DNA of 64,000 bases from NCBI GenBank assembly GCA_963970005.1, contig CAXAMN010003903.1, positions 250,823 through 314,822 of the forward strand, written 5' to 3'. Position 1 is the stretch's first letter, and every line of letters begins with the position of its first letter. The DNA is from Durusdinium trenchii. Lineage: Eukaryota; Sar; Dinophyceae; Suessiales; Symbiodiniaceae. The position numbers were made by a program, and so were the translations under genes. A model generated the notes under the pieces. The model searched no databases and was not told the DNA's origin. It worked only from the letters and a program-made list of their open reading frames with translations. Positions 22,927 through 34,600 of this stretch are shown one piece after another.

Positions 22927-23744
22927 CCTCCAACCTAATAGCGATGGCCTCGAACCTAAGAGCGATGGCCTCCAACCTAATAGCGATGGCNNNNNNNNNN
23001 ATGGCCTCCAACCTAATAGCGATGGCCTCCAACCTAAGAGCGATGGCTTCCACCCTAATAGCAATGGCCTTCAACCTAAGAGCGATGGCCTCCAACCTAA
23101 GAGCGATGGCCTCCAACCTAAAACCATGGCCTCCAACCTAATAGCGATGGCCTCCAACCTAAGAGCGATGGCCTCCAACCTAATAGCGATGGTCTCGAAC
23201 CTAAGAGCGATGGCCTCCAACCTAATAGCGATGGCCTCCAACCTAATAGCGAGGGCCTCCAACCTAAGAGCGATGGCTTCCAACCTAATAGCAATGGCCT
23301 TCAACCTAAGAGTGATGGCCTCCAACCTCAAAGCGATGGCCTGGCCTCCAACCTAAGAGCCATGGCCTCCAAACTAATAGTGATGGCCTCCAACCTAATA
23401 GCGATGGCCTCCAACCTAATAGCGATGGCCTCCAACCTAGTAGCGATGGCCTCCAACCTAATAGCGATGGCCTCCAACCTAATAGCGATGGCCTCCAAGC
23501 GATGGCCTCCAACCTAATAGCAAATGCCTTCAACCTAAGAGCGATGGCCTCCAACCTCAAAGCGATGGCCTGGCCTCCAACCTAAGAGCCATGGCCTCCA
23601 ACCTAATAGATGGCCTCCAACCTAATAGTGATGGCCTCCAACCTAATAGCGATGGCCTCCAACCAAATAGTGATGGCCTCCAACCTAAGAGCAATGGCCT
23701 CCAACCTACTAGCGATGGCCTCCAACCTATTAGCGGTGAACTGT
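22927..23744. repeat. 21-bp minisatellite array B (with a 10-base gap)
   Basis: About 38 units of the 21-bp repeat, interrupted by ten N at 22991-23000. Units ending ATAGC and AGAGC often alternate, giving a 42-bp higher-order period. Truncated or fused units such as GGCCTGGCCTCC occur near 23340 and 23570, and the segments 23281-23355 and 23510-23585 are near-copies of each other, a sign of a larger duplication. Confidence 0.95.
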
Positions 23745-24392
23745 CCATAAGTCTCCAACAGCACAGCACTGTCTTCCAGGCACACACACAGAGACACACA
23801 TGTCACATATGTACAGCGGCGCTGCTCATCTAAGACACCCACATCGAGCCCCCGTCAGGCACCTCAGGAAGCACTTGCTTCGCAACATGCGTCTGCCTGG
23901 AATCCCCAAAAGGCCACCAAAAGGAGGCAAAGCGGCCCAGCCAAAACGAGTCAATCAATTCACTCAAACCTGCCCATCTCATCTCTTTGAGCTCATGGGT
24001 CTGCCCGGTCAAAGCCACCGCGCCACCGGGTCCTTCGGGTCACCAGGCCGTGTAGCCCACCGTCTGCAGGCCACCCAGCAGTCGGCAGGTGCGCGGCACC
24101 GCACCCACCTCACCGGCGTTGTGGGCGCTGTGTGGAGCGGACGAGCGGCTTGGCGTCCACTGGAAGAAGGTCAAAGCGGACTCCAAAGAAGTCGGCGTTT
24201 TTTGTTGGTGCATTGCGGGTGGAAACGAGTCCAACGAAAAAATAACAATAAAGCTGCCACCTTTGATTGGATCAAAGCGATGGCATTGGTGACCGCAGCA
24301 TCCTTGTCAGCAAGGTCCGCCATGGTTGCCCTCAGTTGTGCAAAGTACTTTGATTCGAGCTACTCAGATCCTGAAGAATAGAAAGGATTCTG

Positions 24393-24452
24393 GTTGGAGG
24401 CCATCGCTCTTAGGTTGGAGGCCATCGCTATTAGGTTGAAGGCCATCGCTTC
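24393..24452. repeat. three inverted units of the 21-bp minisatellite
   Basis: GGTTGGAGGCCATCGCT units in the opposite orientation to arrays A and B. They are flanked by two copies of a CGAGCTACTCAGATCCTGAA-like 45-bp segment (about 24356-24392 and 24453-24488), so the units appear inserted into, or captured within, a duplicated stretch. Confidence 0.85.
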
Positions 24453-24654
24453 GAGCTGCTCAGATCCTGTAGAATAGAAAGGATTCTAGATATTCTAGCC
24501 GATTCTATCCATCTCGTTGCTGGAACCTGAACTTTTCAGGCTTGAAAAGCTGCTGCATTTGCAAGCATTCGGGGTTGCTTACCCCTCTTGGAACTTCTCC
24601 GCATCACTGCATCGGACAAATACATATGCTCTCAGAAATGAAACATTAGGCCCG

Positions 24655-25350
24655 CTACTGATCTGTCTTCGTCTCTGAACGCATGTCCATCATGATTTGC
24701 TGCAGCTTATCCTTCACTTCCAGCAAAAACCTAAGATAGCAGTGTGACAAGCATGTTTCTCCACACCCAGACAATTATAGAAAACGGTGGAACCAGATCC
24801 GACGGCCGGCTCACTCACTGGCACCGGCCCGACATATGCGGCTCGACGCCACACCGGCTCACCCACACTTCCGAGGCACTCTTGGATTCTTCGTAGCGCC
24901 TCGTCGGGCAGTGAATGGATCTTGTACTTCACCTGCGAATGTCGGGGGGAGTAAAGGCCGCCAAGGCTCCGAAAACACCGGATGGACCATCAAATTCAGC
25001 TCTGCCACTCAGTGAGATTTGTTGGGTGTTCCCCCAAGAATGTCTTATACGCAGGTTGAAACCTGAACTAAGAAACTCTGGGGAATCTACTCTAGCTGGA
25101 GGCCTCCAAATCTTGAAATTTCACCATGCCAGAAGAAAACGTAAACTTTCACTCACAGGCAGGACAGCTCTTCAACCGAAGTCAGTGCCTGATACACAAC
25201 TTCATCAATGAGGATCTTGCTATCCTGCCAAGTCTGAAACGCTCTCTCCACCAAAACATGTGAATCACAAATCCAAAAAACTGGGTAGACAGGTTTTTTT
25301 TCGAGACTGCAATGACTACAGCACAGGAACAGTTTCTTTATATACTGCAC
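24655..25350 (-). CDS. 3' exons of a gene of unknown function
   Basis: Three segments look like exons. The first starts at 25350 after TTTTCAG and contains KKLFLCCSHCSLEKKP and ERAFQTWQDSKILIDEVV. The second starts at 24932 after TCGCAG and reads VKYKIHSLPDEALRRIQECL, with a possible GTGAGC donor at 24862. The last (24730-24655, after CTTAG) encodes LLEVKDKLQQIMMDMRSETK and a TAG stop. The exact joins are unresolved, because the simplest join of the first two meets an in-frame stop. The C-terminus looks helical. Upstream exons would lie above 25350, where a GA microsatellite begins. Not recognised. Confidence 0.45.
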
Positions 25351-25379
25351 CTGAAAATTGTCAAAAGGCCTTATACATA

Positions 25380-25411
25380 TAGAGAGAGAGAGACAGAGAG
25401 AGAGAGAGAGA
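25380..25411. repeat. GA dinucleotide repeat
   Basis: Run of GA interrupted by one CA step. Confidence 0.9.
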
Positions 25412-26985
25412 TGTTATATACAGTGTTCGATGATCACAAGGCGGGTCCTCAGGAGGCATACCAGGTCTGCTGACCCAAGCGAATACATCTGACGTGTCTT
25501 GAGCATTTGCTACATTGAGCCTGAACAACATGGGCAACAGTCAACAGGCTCTGGGTCTTCTGCTCCCTTTGGATCGAAGTCATTGGTTCTCCATTCGTGC
25601 TTTGACCAAGCTCGTGAACCAGGCCTGACGTTGTAGACCGGCACCATCTCTTTCAAGGCTTCGAACATGTTCATCGCAGAGGCCCTAAGATCGAGTGGTG
25701 GGATCGAGGCAAATGCTACTCAACTGCATCTTCTGTCTCCCTCAAGTTGGAGGGATCTTGTGGATCTTGTGGATCTCGATCAGTGGTTTTCGGAATTCGC
25801 AAGTGCCACGCCCAGCTCAGTGCCACGCCCACCACTGCCTAATCTGCCACTTCTGGAGGTGGTGATGATGGGGTTGTCAAACTCCGCGGCCTCACTGCGG
25901 TGTTCGGCCAACGCGGTCGACCGCGGCGGTTCGGTCAGTTCCACCGGCCAGTTTGGTCGAGGCCCCGGCACAGTGGAAGGAGGCGATGAGGCCAAGGCCA
26001 CCGAGGCCCCCCGTGACCTTGGGGTGCGGATGAGGCCAAGGCCCTCGGTGAGACAAAAGTGTGTAAGAAAAACAAGACAAAGGTGTTTGAGAAATTGAAA
26101 ACGACCAAAGGCCAAGAAGTCTCATTAAGGATGGATAAGTGGATTCTGGGATTCTGGAGAATTCCATCTGCACATGCGCAAAGAGGGAGATAAGGTGACC
26201 ACCATCATCTCGCCTACAGCCCTGTGGAACACGGCGAGATGCCGCGCACCTGCCGGACCTACTTTGTAGAAGCTTGAACTGAGAAGGCGATGAGCATCAT
26301 GCAGATCAAGACAAATTATTTGGCAATGTAACAAGGCATGCTAGCCTTCGGCCACATCCACAAAGCTTAGAGAATACAAAAAGGTGATCCCAATCACCTG
26401 CAGGTCATAGCATCCTTTTTAAACCATCTCATGGCCAGCCTCTGAAGGTTCTGATCCTTTGACCTTCAGTGAACTTGTCCAGATGGAAGAGACCAATCAG
26501 ACCCTCCGACCGTCAGAACCGTCCTGGAAGAGAGAGGAGTCTTCCCCCGACACGTGTCCAGCAGCCGTCCCGGTGAACAAACCGTTCCGCGCGCAGACCG
26601 GCCGGGAGCCCTCGGGGCGTCTCAGGCATCGCGGAGGTCTCGCAGGTCAACCACTTCGCTGTCACTGTCAGCTCTTTCAGCGTCCCTGCACAAAGCCAGA
26701 GGCAAGCCGAATCATCTGGTGTTTGGTGTCTTTGTTCGGTTAGGGAACATGACTGGATCTGCAGATCATCATCTGCTGGCGTGGTGTCTTGTGTGTTTTA
26801 AGGGAACATGACTCGATCTGATCAGGGTTTCGGAAGCGTCCAAAAGGCTCCGCAGCTGAAGGCAGCCCATTTTTTGGCTTGCAAGGTGGCAAAGCTCTTT
26901 ACATGGTCCCAAATGTCTGTCTCGTGTGCGGTGCTCTCATACCAACATGCAAGAAATCTCAGATGGCAGGACGACCTTTCTGTCA
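25412..26985. other. spacer without a convincing gene
   Basis: Open frames exist on both strands around 25670-26115, including a Ser/Ala-rich one, but strand and function cannot be decided. Nothing else is recognised. Confidence 0.35.
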
Positions 26986-26999
26986 ATACTATTCAATAC

Positions 27000-29613
27000 T
27001 TATACCCACTGTTTCAAACGCGCAGCAACACTGCAGTGAGACATGTAAGAGACCAATGACATTCAGATGTGATAAAAGGAAATTCAGAGATTCTTCGTCC
27101 ACGTCGCCCAGCTTCATCAAGCTGTACACAATAGAAGCCTCCCAAACATGTTCCAAAAAAAAGAAAAGCATCAGCACTTCGGATATTGGATAGGCCACCA
27201 GAAAATGGCTGAGTCGTAAGTAAAGCCGGAGTCCGCCTCTGTGCAGAACCCCAGCATGTGATCCAAACCTTGGGAGAAAATGATCATGGCAAAAATGGTG
27301 TGAAACTGTGCCATGGCAGCTGGCAACAAGTGCCCCCCAGAATGGCATCTTCTCAAACTCTTCGATCCGAAAGCGAAAGTCATAGGCCACTCGTGTGCTC
27401 CAACAGGTGCTCTTCATCAAAGTGCGATCTGGCTTCGGCGACTTCGGGGAGCTTGGAGACAGAGGCCGCGGTGGAGGCCCACCGTGCGGGTCAGGCAACG
27501 GGGCCGTCCTTCCGCGTGCGGAATGAGGTAGGGATGCTGGTGTTGGTGTTGGTGTTGGCAGAGTTGGTACCACCGAGCTGCTCGACTCCTTCGAGGAGGA
27601 TCGTCGTGTCGGCTCCTTGGAACCCTTGCGCTTGCTGAGCCGCGTCGTGGCCATGGCTTCAACCTCCTGCTCAGTCACCAGCAAAGATGGTGGAGAAAAG
27701 TCAACACCAATGTACCACAAAGCATAGCTCAGCAAATCCTCTACCGCTTCTGCCAGCAGCACGCTGAGCACAATAATCATCTCTGGTCCATTGAGAGGCA
27801 CTGGAACTCCGTTGCAAAGGCGAGCAAGCAACATGGCACCAACCGCCCCGAAGCGCAAGTATCCCACACAATAGCCGGACTCTCGCAGTAGTTTGCTGCT
27901 GTTGTTGGGCCTTCGCCATCCACGAGTGATGATATGCAGAAGACGATCCAATCCCCCCCAAACGGGCCATCACATTCCATAAGACTCCACTGATGATAGG
28001 CATCAGGATCGTGAGATCCTGGTTCTGCACGTGGTCCACATACAGCAAGGTCAGCCGTGCTCCTGGCGCAGTCCCACCTCCGATCGGTCACAACACACGG
28101 ATGCTTCTGCTGCTACGAGCATCGCAGCATCACGAAGCAGGAGATGTGTAATAAGACAAACATTCCGATGCCTAGTCACAAGTCCGACCGTATCAGGAGG
28201 CTGGTTTTTGCAGGTAAAGATCCATGCTTGTCCTTTTGTCTACCCAGGCGAAGGTTCTATACCTAGAGCCCCTTCAAAAGTGAATAGCTTGTGTGGGACC
28301 CATGAAGCTTTGGGGACCACGGAAGGTTTGGCTCGCGGGGTTTCTGCGCTCGCGGGGTTTCTGCGGGTTCTCTTCCACCAGACCCAATACTTCCCCCTCC
28401 ACCAGCCATCTCCTTCAGCCATGGCATGCAGGTTGCAAATGGCCATAGACACGACTATGCCTTGATTCGTCCCCGTGTAGCCCTCTCGCACCTCAGGCTG
28501 GATCACAAACTGCTTCGTGAAGATCCGTGAGACAAGAGAGGTTCCAAGGAGCTCATAGAAACTCAAGATGAGAGGAATCACCAAGCCCAGTTGGGGCCCC
28601 AGACTCCTTCGCAGCAGAGAGTAGCTGGTCACCACGATCAAAAATCCCAAGATCGGCAATAACAGCGTGGCCGGGCCGATGCTAAATGCATACCTTCTGC
28701 TTACGGTGGGCGGTGCCAGAAGCAAAGTGGTCACGATTCCAATGGGCATCATTAGAAGGTTCCCCAAGCCGTAGATGGGAATAAACCCAAAGTGTTCCTT
28801 CTCACCAATGTGGACACAAACAAGAAGCGTATATGCAGAAATCCAGGCTGTGTGTATCACATAGGGCAAGCAGTTTGCCCGCCTCGCCGACAAGTTTGGC
28901 GTCTCCACGTAGCTACGTGCCCTGGTCAACTTCTCTCCCGGTTGAAGAGACCAGAGAACAAAGTTCCGAGTGAATGGCATCGAGATGAAGTGGATCGGGA
29001 TGTAGAATAAGAAGAGCCACCCCACCAATCTCAGCAACAGCGTCAACCAACCCATTTTCTGACCAAAAATTCCGACTTCGGATGCGCTAAGTGCAACAAG
29101 GCCAATGAATATCATGCCACTGACCAGTAGCGCAGAAAGGAGGGTGCTCCGCACCGTGGGAAGGCAGAGCTTTGCTTCACCCATGTCCTCCACTTCACCT
29201 CTACAAGCTTCTTCTATGCTACATCTCAACGGCTTCTGACGGAAGATTCTCAAGGAGGTAGTTCGTGCACCACCCTTGGGTGAGGCAGGTGAAGCAGGCG
29301 AAGCTGCGCCTGGAACGGGTGAGTGTTCAAACCCGGAAGTCAAAGGAGGCGGCCTGCGAGATGCCATTCTCAAGGAGCTAGTTAGTACTGCACTGCCTTG
29401 AGGCGAAGGTGTGCCTGGAAGCGGCACCTTCTCAGCCGCCTTTGGAGAAGCGACCACCTGCGGTCTTCCAGACACTGATCGAGGTACTGATTCATCTCGG
29501 AGCAGCTCGCCAGGAGATGTGGCTTCAGCAATGGGCTGTCCGGGAAAATTGCAGCCTCCTTGGGAGGCCATTGGAAGCAGGACAAGCTTGGGATGTTGAG
29601 CCAAGAAATTCAT
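27000..29613 (-). CDS. polytopic membrane protein, function unknown
   Basis: The first large exon starts at an ATG at 29613. Its first 150 residues are Ser/Pro-rich and probably disordered. Then come about six hydrophobic helices (for example LLSALLVSGMIFIGLVAL, LLLRLVGWLFLFYIPIHF, LLLPILGFLIVVTSYSLL). The exon ends NLHAMAEG at 28413. A GA-AG intron (28412-28063) joins it in frame to ARLTLLYVDHVQNQDLTI. More membrane helices follow (EMIIVLSVLLAEAVEDLL), then a Ser/Pro-rich loop with THR and PTPTPTP repeats, then AAMAQFHTIFAMIIFSQG and LEHVWEASIVYSLMKLGD. Two frame changes lie in C runs (27953-27959 and 27333-27338) and another near 27165. The downstream end is near 27000. I do not recognise the family; a transporter or channel-like protein is possible. 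Confidence 0.65.
28063..28412 (-). other. 350-nt intron with a GA donor and AGGAG at both ends
   Basis: The reading frame before and after fits only if the DNA between GAAG|GAGATGG and GCCAG|GAGCACGG is removed, giving AMAEG-ARLTLLYVD. The donor is GA rather than GT, and AGGAG occurs at both borders as a direct repeat, so the exact cut can slide. Confidence 0.6.
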
Positions 29614-29699
29614 AGAATTTCGATGACCGTACGAGTGTGGGCAGATCTCAACACATCACACAAATATATGTAGTGTCTTCGTGCGAATCCAAGTGTTTC

Positions 29700-29986
29700 T
29701 GGTGTTCAAACCGTGAAGACACGCCGGGCAAACGTCGCTTGAGGCTCGTGCGGCGGAGTTTCTTGCGCAGCTTCCGGCTTCGGACCTGCACGCTCGGTGC
29801 CACGAAGCCCAGTGAGTTCCGACGCCCAAAGAGTTCCGCCTGCTGAGCCAGAGGATCGGCCTTCGTCTTCGCGTGGGGCACTGAGCTCCTGTCTTTTGGG
29901 CTCTGGAGTTACATTGCTCATCTCCTTAGGTGCCATGTCAAACTCGGGAAGCCGAATTCTCCACCAAATCAAAGAGATGTCGACAT
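29700..29986 (-). CDS. candidate exon upstream of the membrane protein
   Basis: It begins after TTTACAG at 29987 and reads DISLIWWRIRLPEF, then APKEMSNVTPEPKRQELS and a Gly/Ser-rich, acidic tail to a stop at 29706. It lies 90 nt above the ATG at 29613 on the same strand and could be the last exon of a neighbouring gene or an upstream exon. No family recognised. Confidence 0.35.
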
Positions 29987-29989
29987 CTG

Positions 29990-31520
29990 TAAAGATGGGA
30001 GAAAAAAAAGAAGAGAAGCCGTTACCTGAAAGCAACTACCCACCCCAGGGGCCCCATGGGGCCTGGGAAGATAGCACAGAGCCTTCCTGATGCCCCTTAG
30101 CTCCACCGTGAGACCTCTCGGAAGCGCGGACTGTCTGGGCCAAGACTCGATCTCAGAAGACCTCAGGCCGTGAGGGGGAGCACATGACTAGGCAGCATGC
30201 CATTGAGGGAGGCCATTGCTAGTGAGTAGGTTGGAGACCATTACAATCCATGACATATGAAGGTAACATTCATCCAAATTCATCAAAGCTAGAGTTCCGA
30301 TGGAGCCCAAAAGACATATAGAGTCTGACTGTGTCACTGCCTCCATACTTGCAGACCCAGGGGCTGTGGCGCCAAGTGTCCTGAGGTCTATCAACGAACG
30401 CTTCTCAGCTCAATGCCCAAAAGCAATCCACGTCTCCCGTTCAACTCTGCACTCTTCGCTCCGAGGAACCCAATTGCATGGCCAGTTCCCGGGCATCTCC
30501 ATGGGCCATGCTGGCACGAGCCAAGGTCTTTCGATACCTGGCACGAGCCACCGGCCCCTCAACATGTCTTTGTCTTTTGACTTGGCAATGCCACACATTA
30601 GATAAATTGCAAAATATAGCACATCAAAAAAGAAACGACACACATTCTGGATAGACAGGCTTCCAGTGGGTTCTATGTTGATCTAAAGGCAAACCAAAGC
30701 AAACTGGAACAAACTGAGCTGCAGCCCATTGCTATCAATCACACATGAATAAACTCACACAAAGCATTGTGAGATTCATTGTGAGATTCATTGCCAACAC
30801 CTCCTAAAGCACCCCAAAAGCCTTGTTTGCTCAAGAGATTGACCCCAGCAGCGGGTCTCCAGTCTTCCTCGGAGTCCAACCAGTTTTCTGTCAGTCCAAC
30901 CAATCAGCTCTTTCCCAAAACCGTCCAACGCACCCACGCAGCGACATGGCGTGGCACCCGTGGCACCGCTTTCGGCCTGACCACCGACGAATAGAGTCGT
31001 GGTTGCACCGCTTTCGGCCTCAGTTCCACGCGTGGCCTCCGGTGGAATCGGTGGCGTCCGGTCACTTCGAAGAGAAGCAAAGCCAATAGCTTCTTGTTAC
31101 TACTAGTAAGGCACCTGTTACTACTAGCGTGGCACTTGTTACTACTAGCTTCTTGCTACGCACTTGTTACTAGTAGTATTATATATCAAATGGACTTGCG
31201 AATCCAAAAAGAAGGGTCTGCATCTGTCACTGCACAGAAGCCAGCCAGACACAAAAGAAAGAAGGTCAAAGCAGTCAGGCAACTCTTCTTCTTTGGGCAC
31301 TTCCTCAGTCTTCCTTTTGAAGCAAGGGAGCTTCCTCTTCAGTACTGACAAACTTCCACACCTCAGATGTCTTGACACTGCTTAGTTTGGCAGACTTGGG
31401 GGATCGCGTTCTAGCTTCAGTTCCTCTTCCTCTTATATAATTGGAGAGAGAAACACCAAAAAGAACACTTGCTGACACTTGCTTCCACTGACAGGCGCAA
31501 AAGAAGAAAAATCCAAAGCC
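29990..31520. other. spacer without a convincing gene
   Basis: Holds one minisatellite-like unit (about 30205-30240) and a cluster of TTACTACTAG / CTTGTTACTACTAG short repeats at 31090-31180. No coding signal is recognised. Confidence 0.45.
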
Positions 31521-31521
31521 G

Positions 31522-31630
31522 TCACCGGCTGCCAAGGGACTCCCCACTGGGTCCAACTAGCAAGAGCAAAGCAGAGAAGAAGACTAAAGAGGTGACCACC
31601 GAGACGCAGATGACGTAGCAAATCACCATC
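31522..31630 (-). CDS. last exon of the Dispatched-like gene (TM12)
   Basis: After TTGAG at 31631-31632 the exon reads MVICYVICVSVVTSLVFF, then SALLLLVGPSGE and a TGA at 31522-31524. A final hydrophobic helix ending L-L-V-G-P-x-G is typical of the C-terminus of Patched/Dispatched proteins. Confidence 0.7.
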
Positions 31631-34600
31631 CTCAAGTTTCGAGCGACGTGCTTCGACCAACAACATCTTCGCCCGGCTGCTGATTCCACCTGATACCCCT
31701 GAGGTCTTCGAGTGGGCCATGTACTTTAGACCTCCTTCGGTTCCTCTTTTCACAAAAGTTCTCAGGGATGGCTATCAGATATCAGAAAAGCAAGCGCCCA
31801 ACAAGAGGCTGGACTGGCAAACACACAAGCAAGAGACAGGCCAAGCCAATGTGTGTCAAGCCACCCGAACTTCACCAGGAAAAGGCCTTGTGTCACAAGT
31901 GAAAGGAATCTGAAACACATCGAGGCTGATCATCGCTGATCGCTTTTAAATCCTGTTTCAATTTGTTTGGATTTGCAAAAGATGTCCCGAAAGTTTCTAG
32001 CTGAGAGTCTCTTGCAAAACATCATGAAGATTGCTGCGCCAGCCTTAGATTGGCAAAGAAGGCCTCCAATCTCAGGATAAGGGATGTTTTGGCACTTGAT
32101 TTATTGGAGAAGCTCCGCTACCCAGGAGCAGACACTAGGGGACTGAGAGGACACTCTCTGTGTTGTTCAGCTTTGCATCTCACTGTACTGACATTCGGGG
32201 AGCGGTCTTCACCGTCTTCCATAGCAAGGGGCTGATGAAATGGCTCCAGACACCACCGAGACACCCATCTTCGTCACCTCGGGTCACAACTACACGTGGC
32301 AAATCAAGCACCAAAAGACAGGTGTGGCTTCAGAAGCTTTAGATGCTTTTGAATCTTCTAGGCTTTGTCAAAAAAGGAGAGGGCCGTCATTTAGAGATAA
32401 CCCATGCGTTCTTTGAGAGATACATACATGCTTTGACCATTCCCATGTGAGGATGGCCGATTCCAGGAGTGGGGGGTGTGCCCCTCTCCATCCCCAACTG
32501 ACTCCAATCAAAAGCTGCCATGACTGTGGCTTTTCTAGCACTACATGTACATGTGCCACATGATTGAATTGTCATAGTAGAGAAAAGCTGTGCTCGACTC
32601 ATATGTTGTGCACCGTCTTCCAAGTCGCCATGAATTGCACACGATCCTCCTTCCTCTCGTCAGGGCATTCCAAGTATGCATCGCCTGATGTGCCATCTGA
32701 GTAGTATAGACAAAGTCTATTTCATGGCTACAAATCATCAGGATTTGGCGAGTCGACTTTTGTTTAGTCGGTCAAATAGATGCTAAAAGCATGCCGCTGG
32801 AAGACCCCACCACCACTCAGAGCAAGGTTCGCTACTAGTAACAAAGGGCATCGCTACTAGGGATAGCTCCTGGCATTACTAGGAGCAAGGACGCTACGAA
32901 CGGGGCTCCTGGCCTTACGACTGAGCAAGAAGCTACTAGTAACAAAGGACGTTCACGAACTTTTGACCCGGATGGGACGCCGGACCCATCCGGACGGACC
33001 GGACGACCGGACCGGACGACCGGACGGACGGGTCGGTCGTGACCGGACCGACGCCTAGGTGGATGACATAGTCAACGGACAGGCCAATCACCATGACATA
33101 GATCACAGCTTCACTCACACTGGTCTTCCAGCCCATGCACACAGCAAAGGCTAGGACCGAGGACACCTGAGTCTACAGTACCCATGAGATGGGCTTTCGG
33201 ACAGTAGAAATCAAGACTTGAGAGGCCAAATTCACCAAAGGCTCTCGCTCCAAAACGCAGACCCCTCATGAAAGAAAAGCAGACCATGCTCTAGGGATGA
33301 ACCCACAAAAGTAGCAGGCTCCTCTGGACTTTGGACCTAGTCAATGTCTTGTCTTGGTGCCAAGCAGGTGCCAAGCTGCAATGGCTACGATGCAGGACAC
33401 GGAAATGGCGGCCAGGATCACATTGCCCGTGGCAAACAGCAGCACCATAAAGGCCAAAAACCTCGTTTTGAACAGATCGGATCGGTGCAGGACCTGCGGG
33501 ACCCCCCCCGTTACCGTGCAGGTAAGGGGCAAAGACAGCTTGATGCCATCAAAGACCTCATCGTTCATGGTCTCTTGAACATGGAACCAGTGGAAGGCAA
33601 ACCTCAAACGGCAGCTGGAGCCATTGCTCCAGGGTTGCAAACATTGAGGGCTTCAAAAGTTCCAGAACGTTCGCAGAAACAAAAAAAAGAGGAAAGTGGC
33701 AGGGTCTGCCACAAAAAAAAATAGAAACATGGCCCTGTTGACCGGTCTACCATTTGGCAGGGTTCCAAAGCGCAAAGCAAAGCGGTTCAGCGAATCGTCG
33801 AGTTGGCTCCGTCTCGGATCGTGTGCTTTCTGCCGGTCGCGGCACATGTCGGTGGCAAAGATCGCCTTCGGCAGGTCTTTGAGGTTGGCCTTAGGTTTAG
33901 AGGCATCGGCGCATGTTCAGTTTAACCTGGGCAAGCACCAAGTAAACATTAAAAAAATAAAGAAACTACCATGGCATGGCAGGCAATGGTGCGTTTCGCA
34001 AGCGAAAACGATGGTGGTTAACCTGGGGGTAGTACCAAAGAACGAAGAAAAAAACTGGACGGGTGGTCACGGGCGGTTTGGGGTTGCTCGTGTCAGACCA
34101 GGCTCCAAATCTGCTTCCTTCTTCGCGAACTCATTGACAAACCTCTCGGCTCCACATCCGAGCAGAGTGTCGGGTGGATGATCTCCCCTTCCTCTCCAAA
34201 AGAAGGAGGGTCATCTTGGTCGTCTATCCAACCCCAAAGTGGGTTGCCCTACGCAAAGCTTCAAGCTGCTTTGGGGTTCACCCGCCTGTCCCAGTAGCCT
34301 TCCAGCTTGATTCCATCCTGAAAAGAGCGCGGTCGCCGACGGTCGCATGTCTGCTCACTTCGCAACAGAAGCACAGTCGCAGCCACCGGATGTCATCCTG
34401 CCAAGCTTCTCTAAATGGAATCTCCCAAGTGACCTTTAATGCCACCTCGATGACCAGTGCACGAAGCACCAGCACCCCATCCACACGATCAAAGAACACC
34501 TGGCCGCATGATTGACTTGGCTCTTACATTGGGGTGGAAACGTGGCTTCTCTGATGCTGAAAGCATCCTGCTGAACCCAACAACCAATGAGGATTGGTCA

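Noticed and set aside
22927-23744. Regularly repeated units suggestive of a CRISPR array
   Set aside because: Units are directly adjacent with no unique spacers, no cas genes are present, and the genome is eukaryotic.
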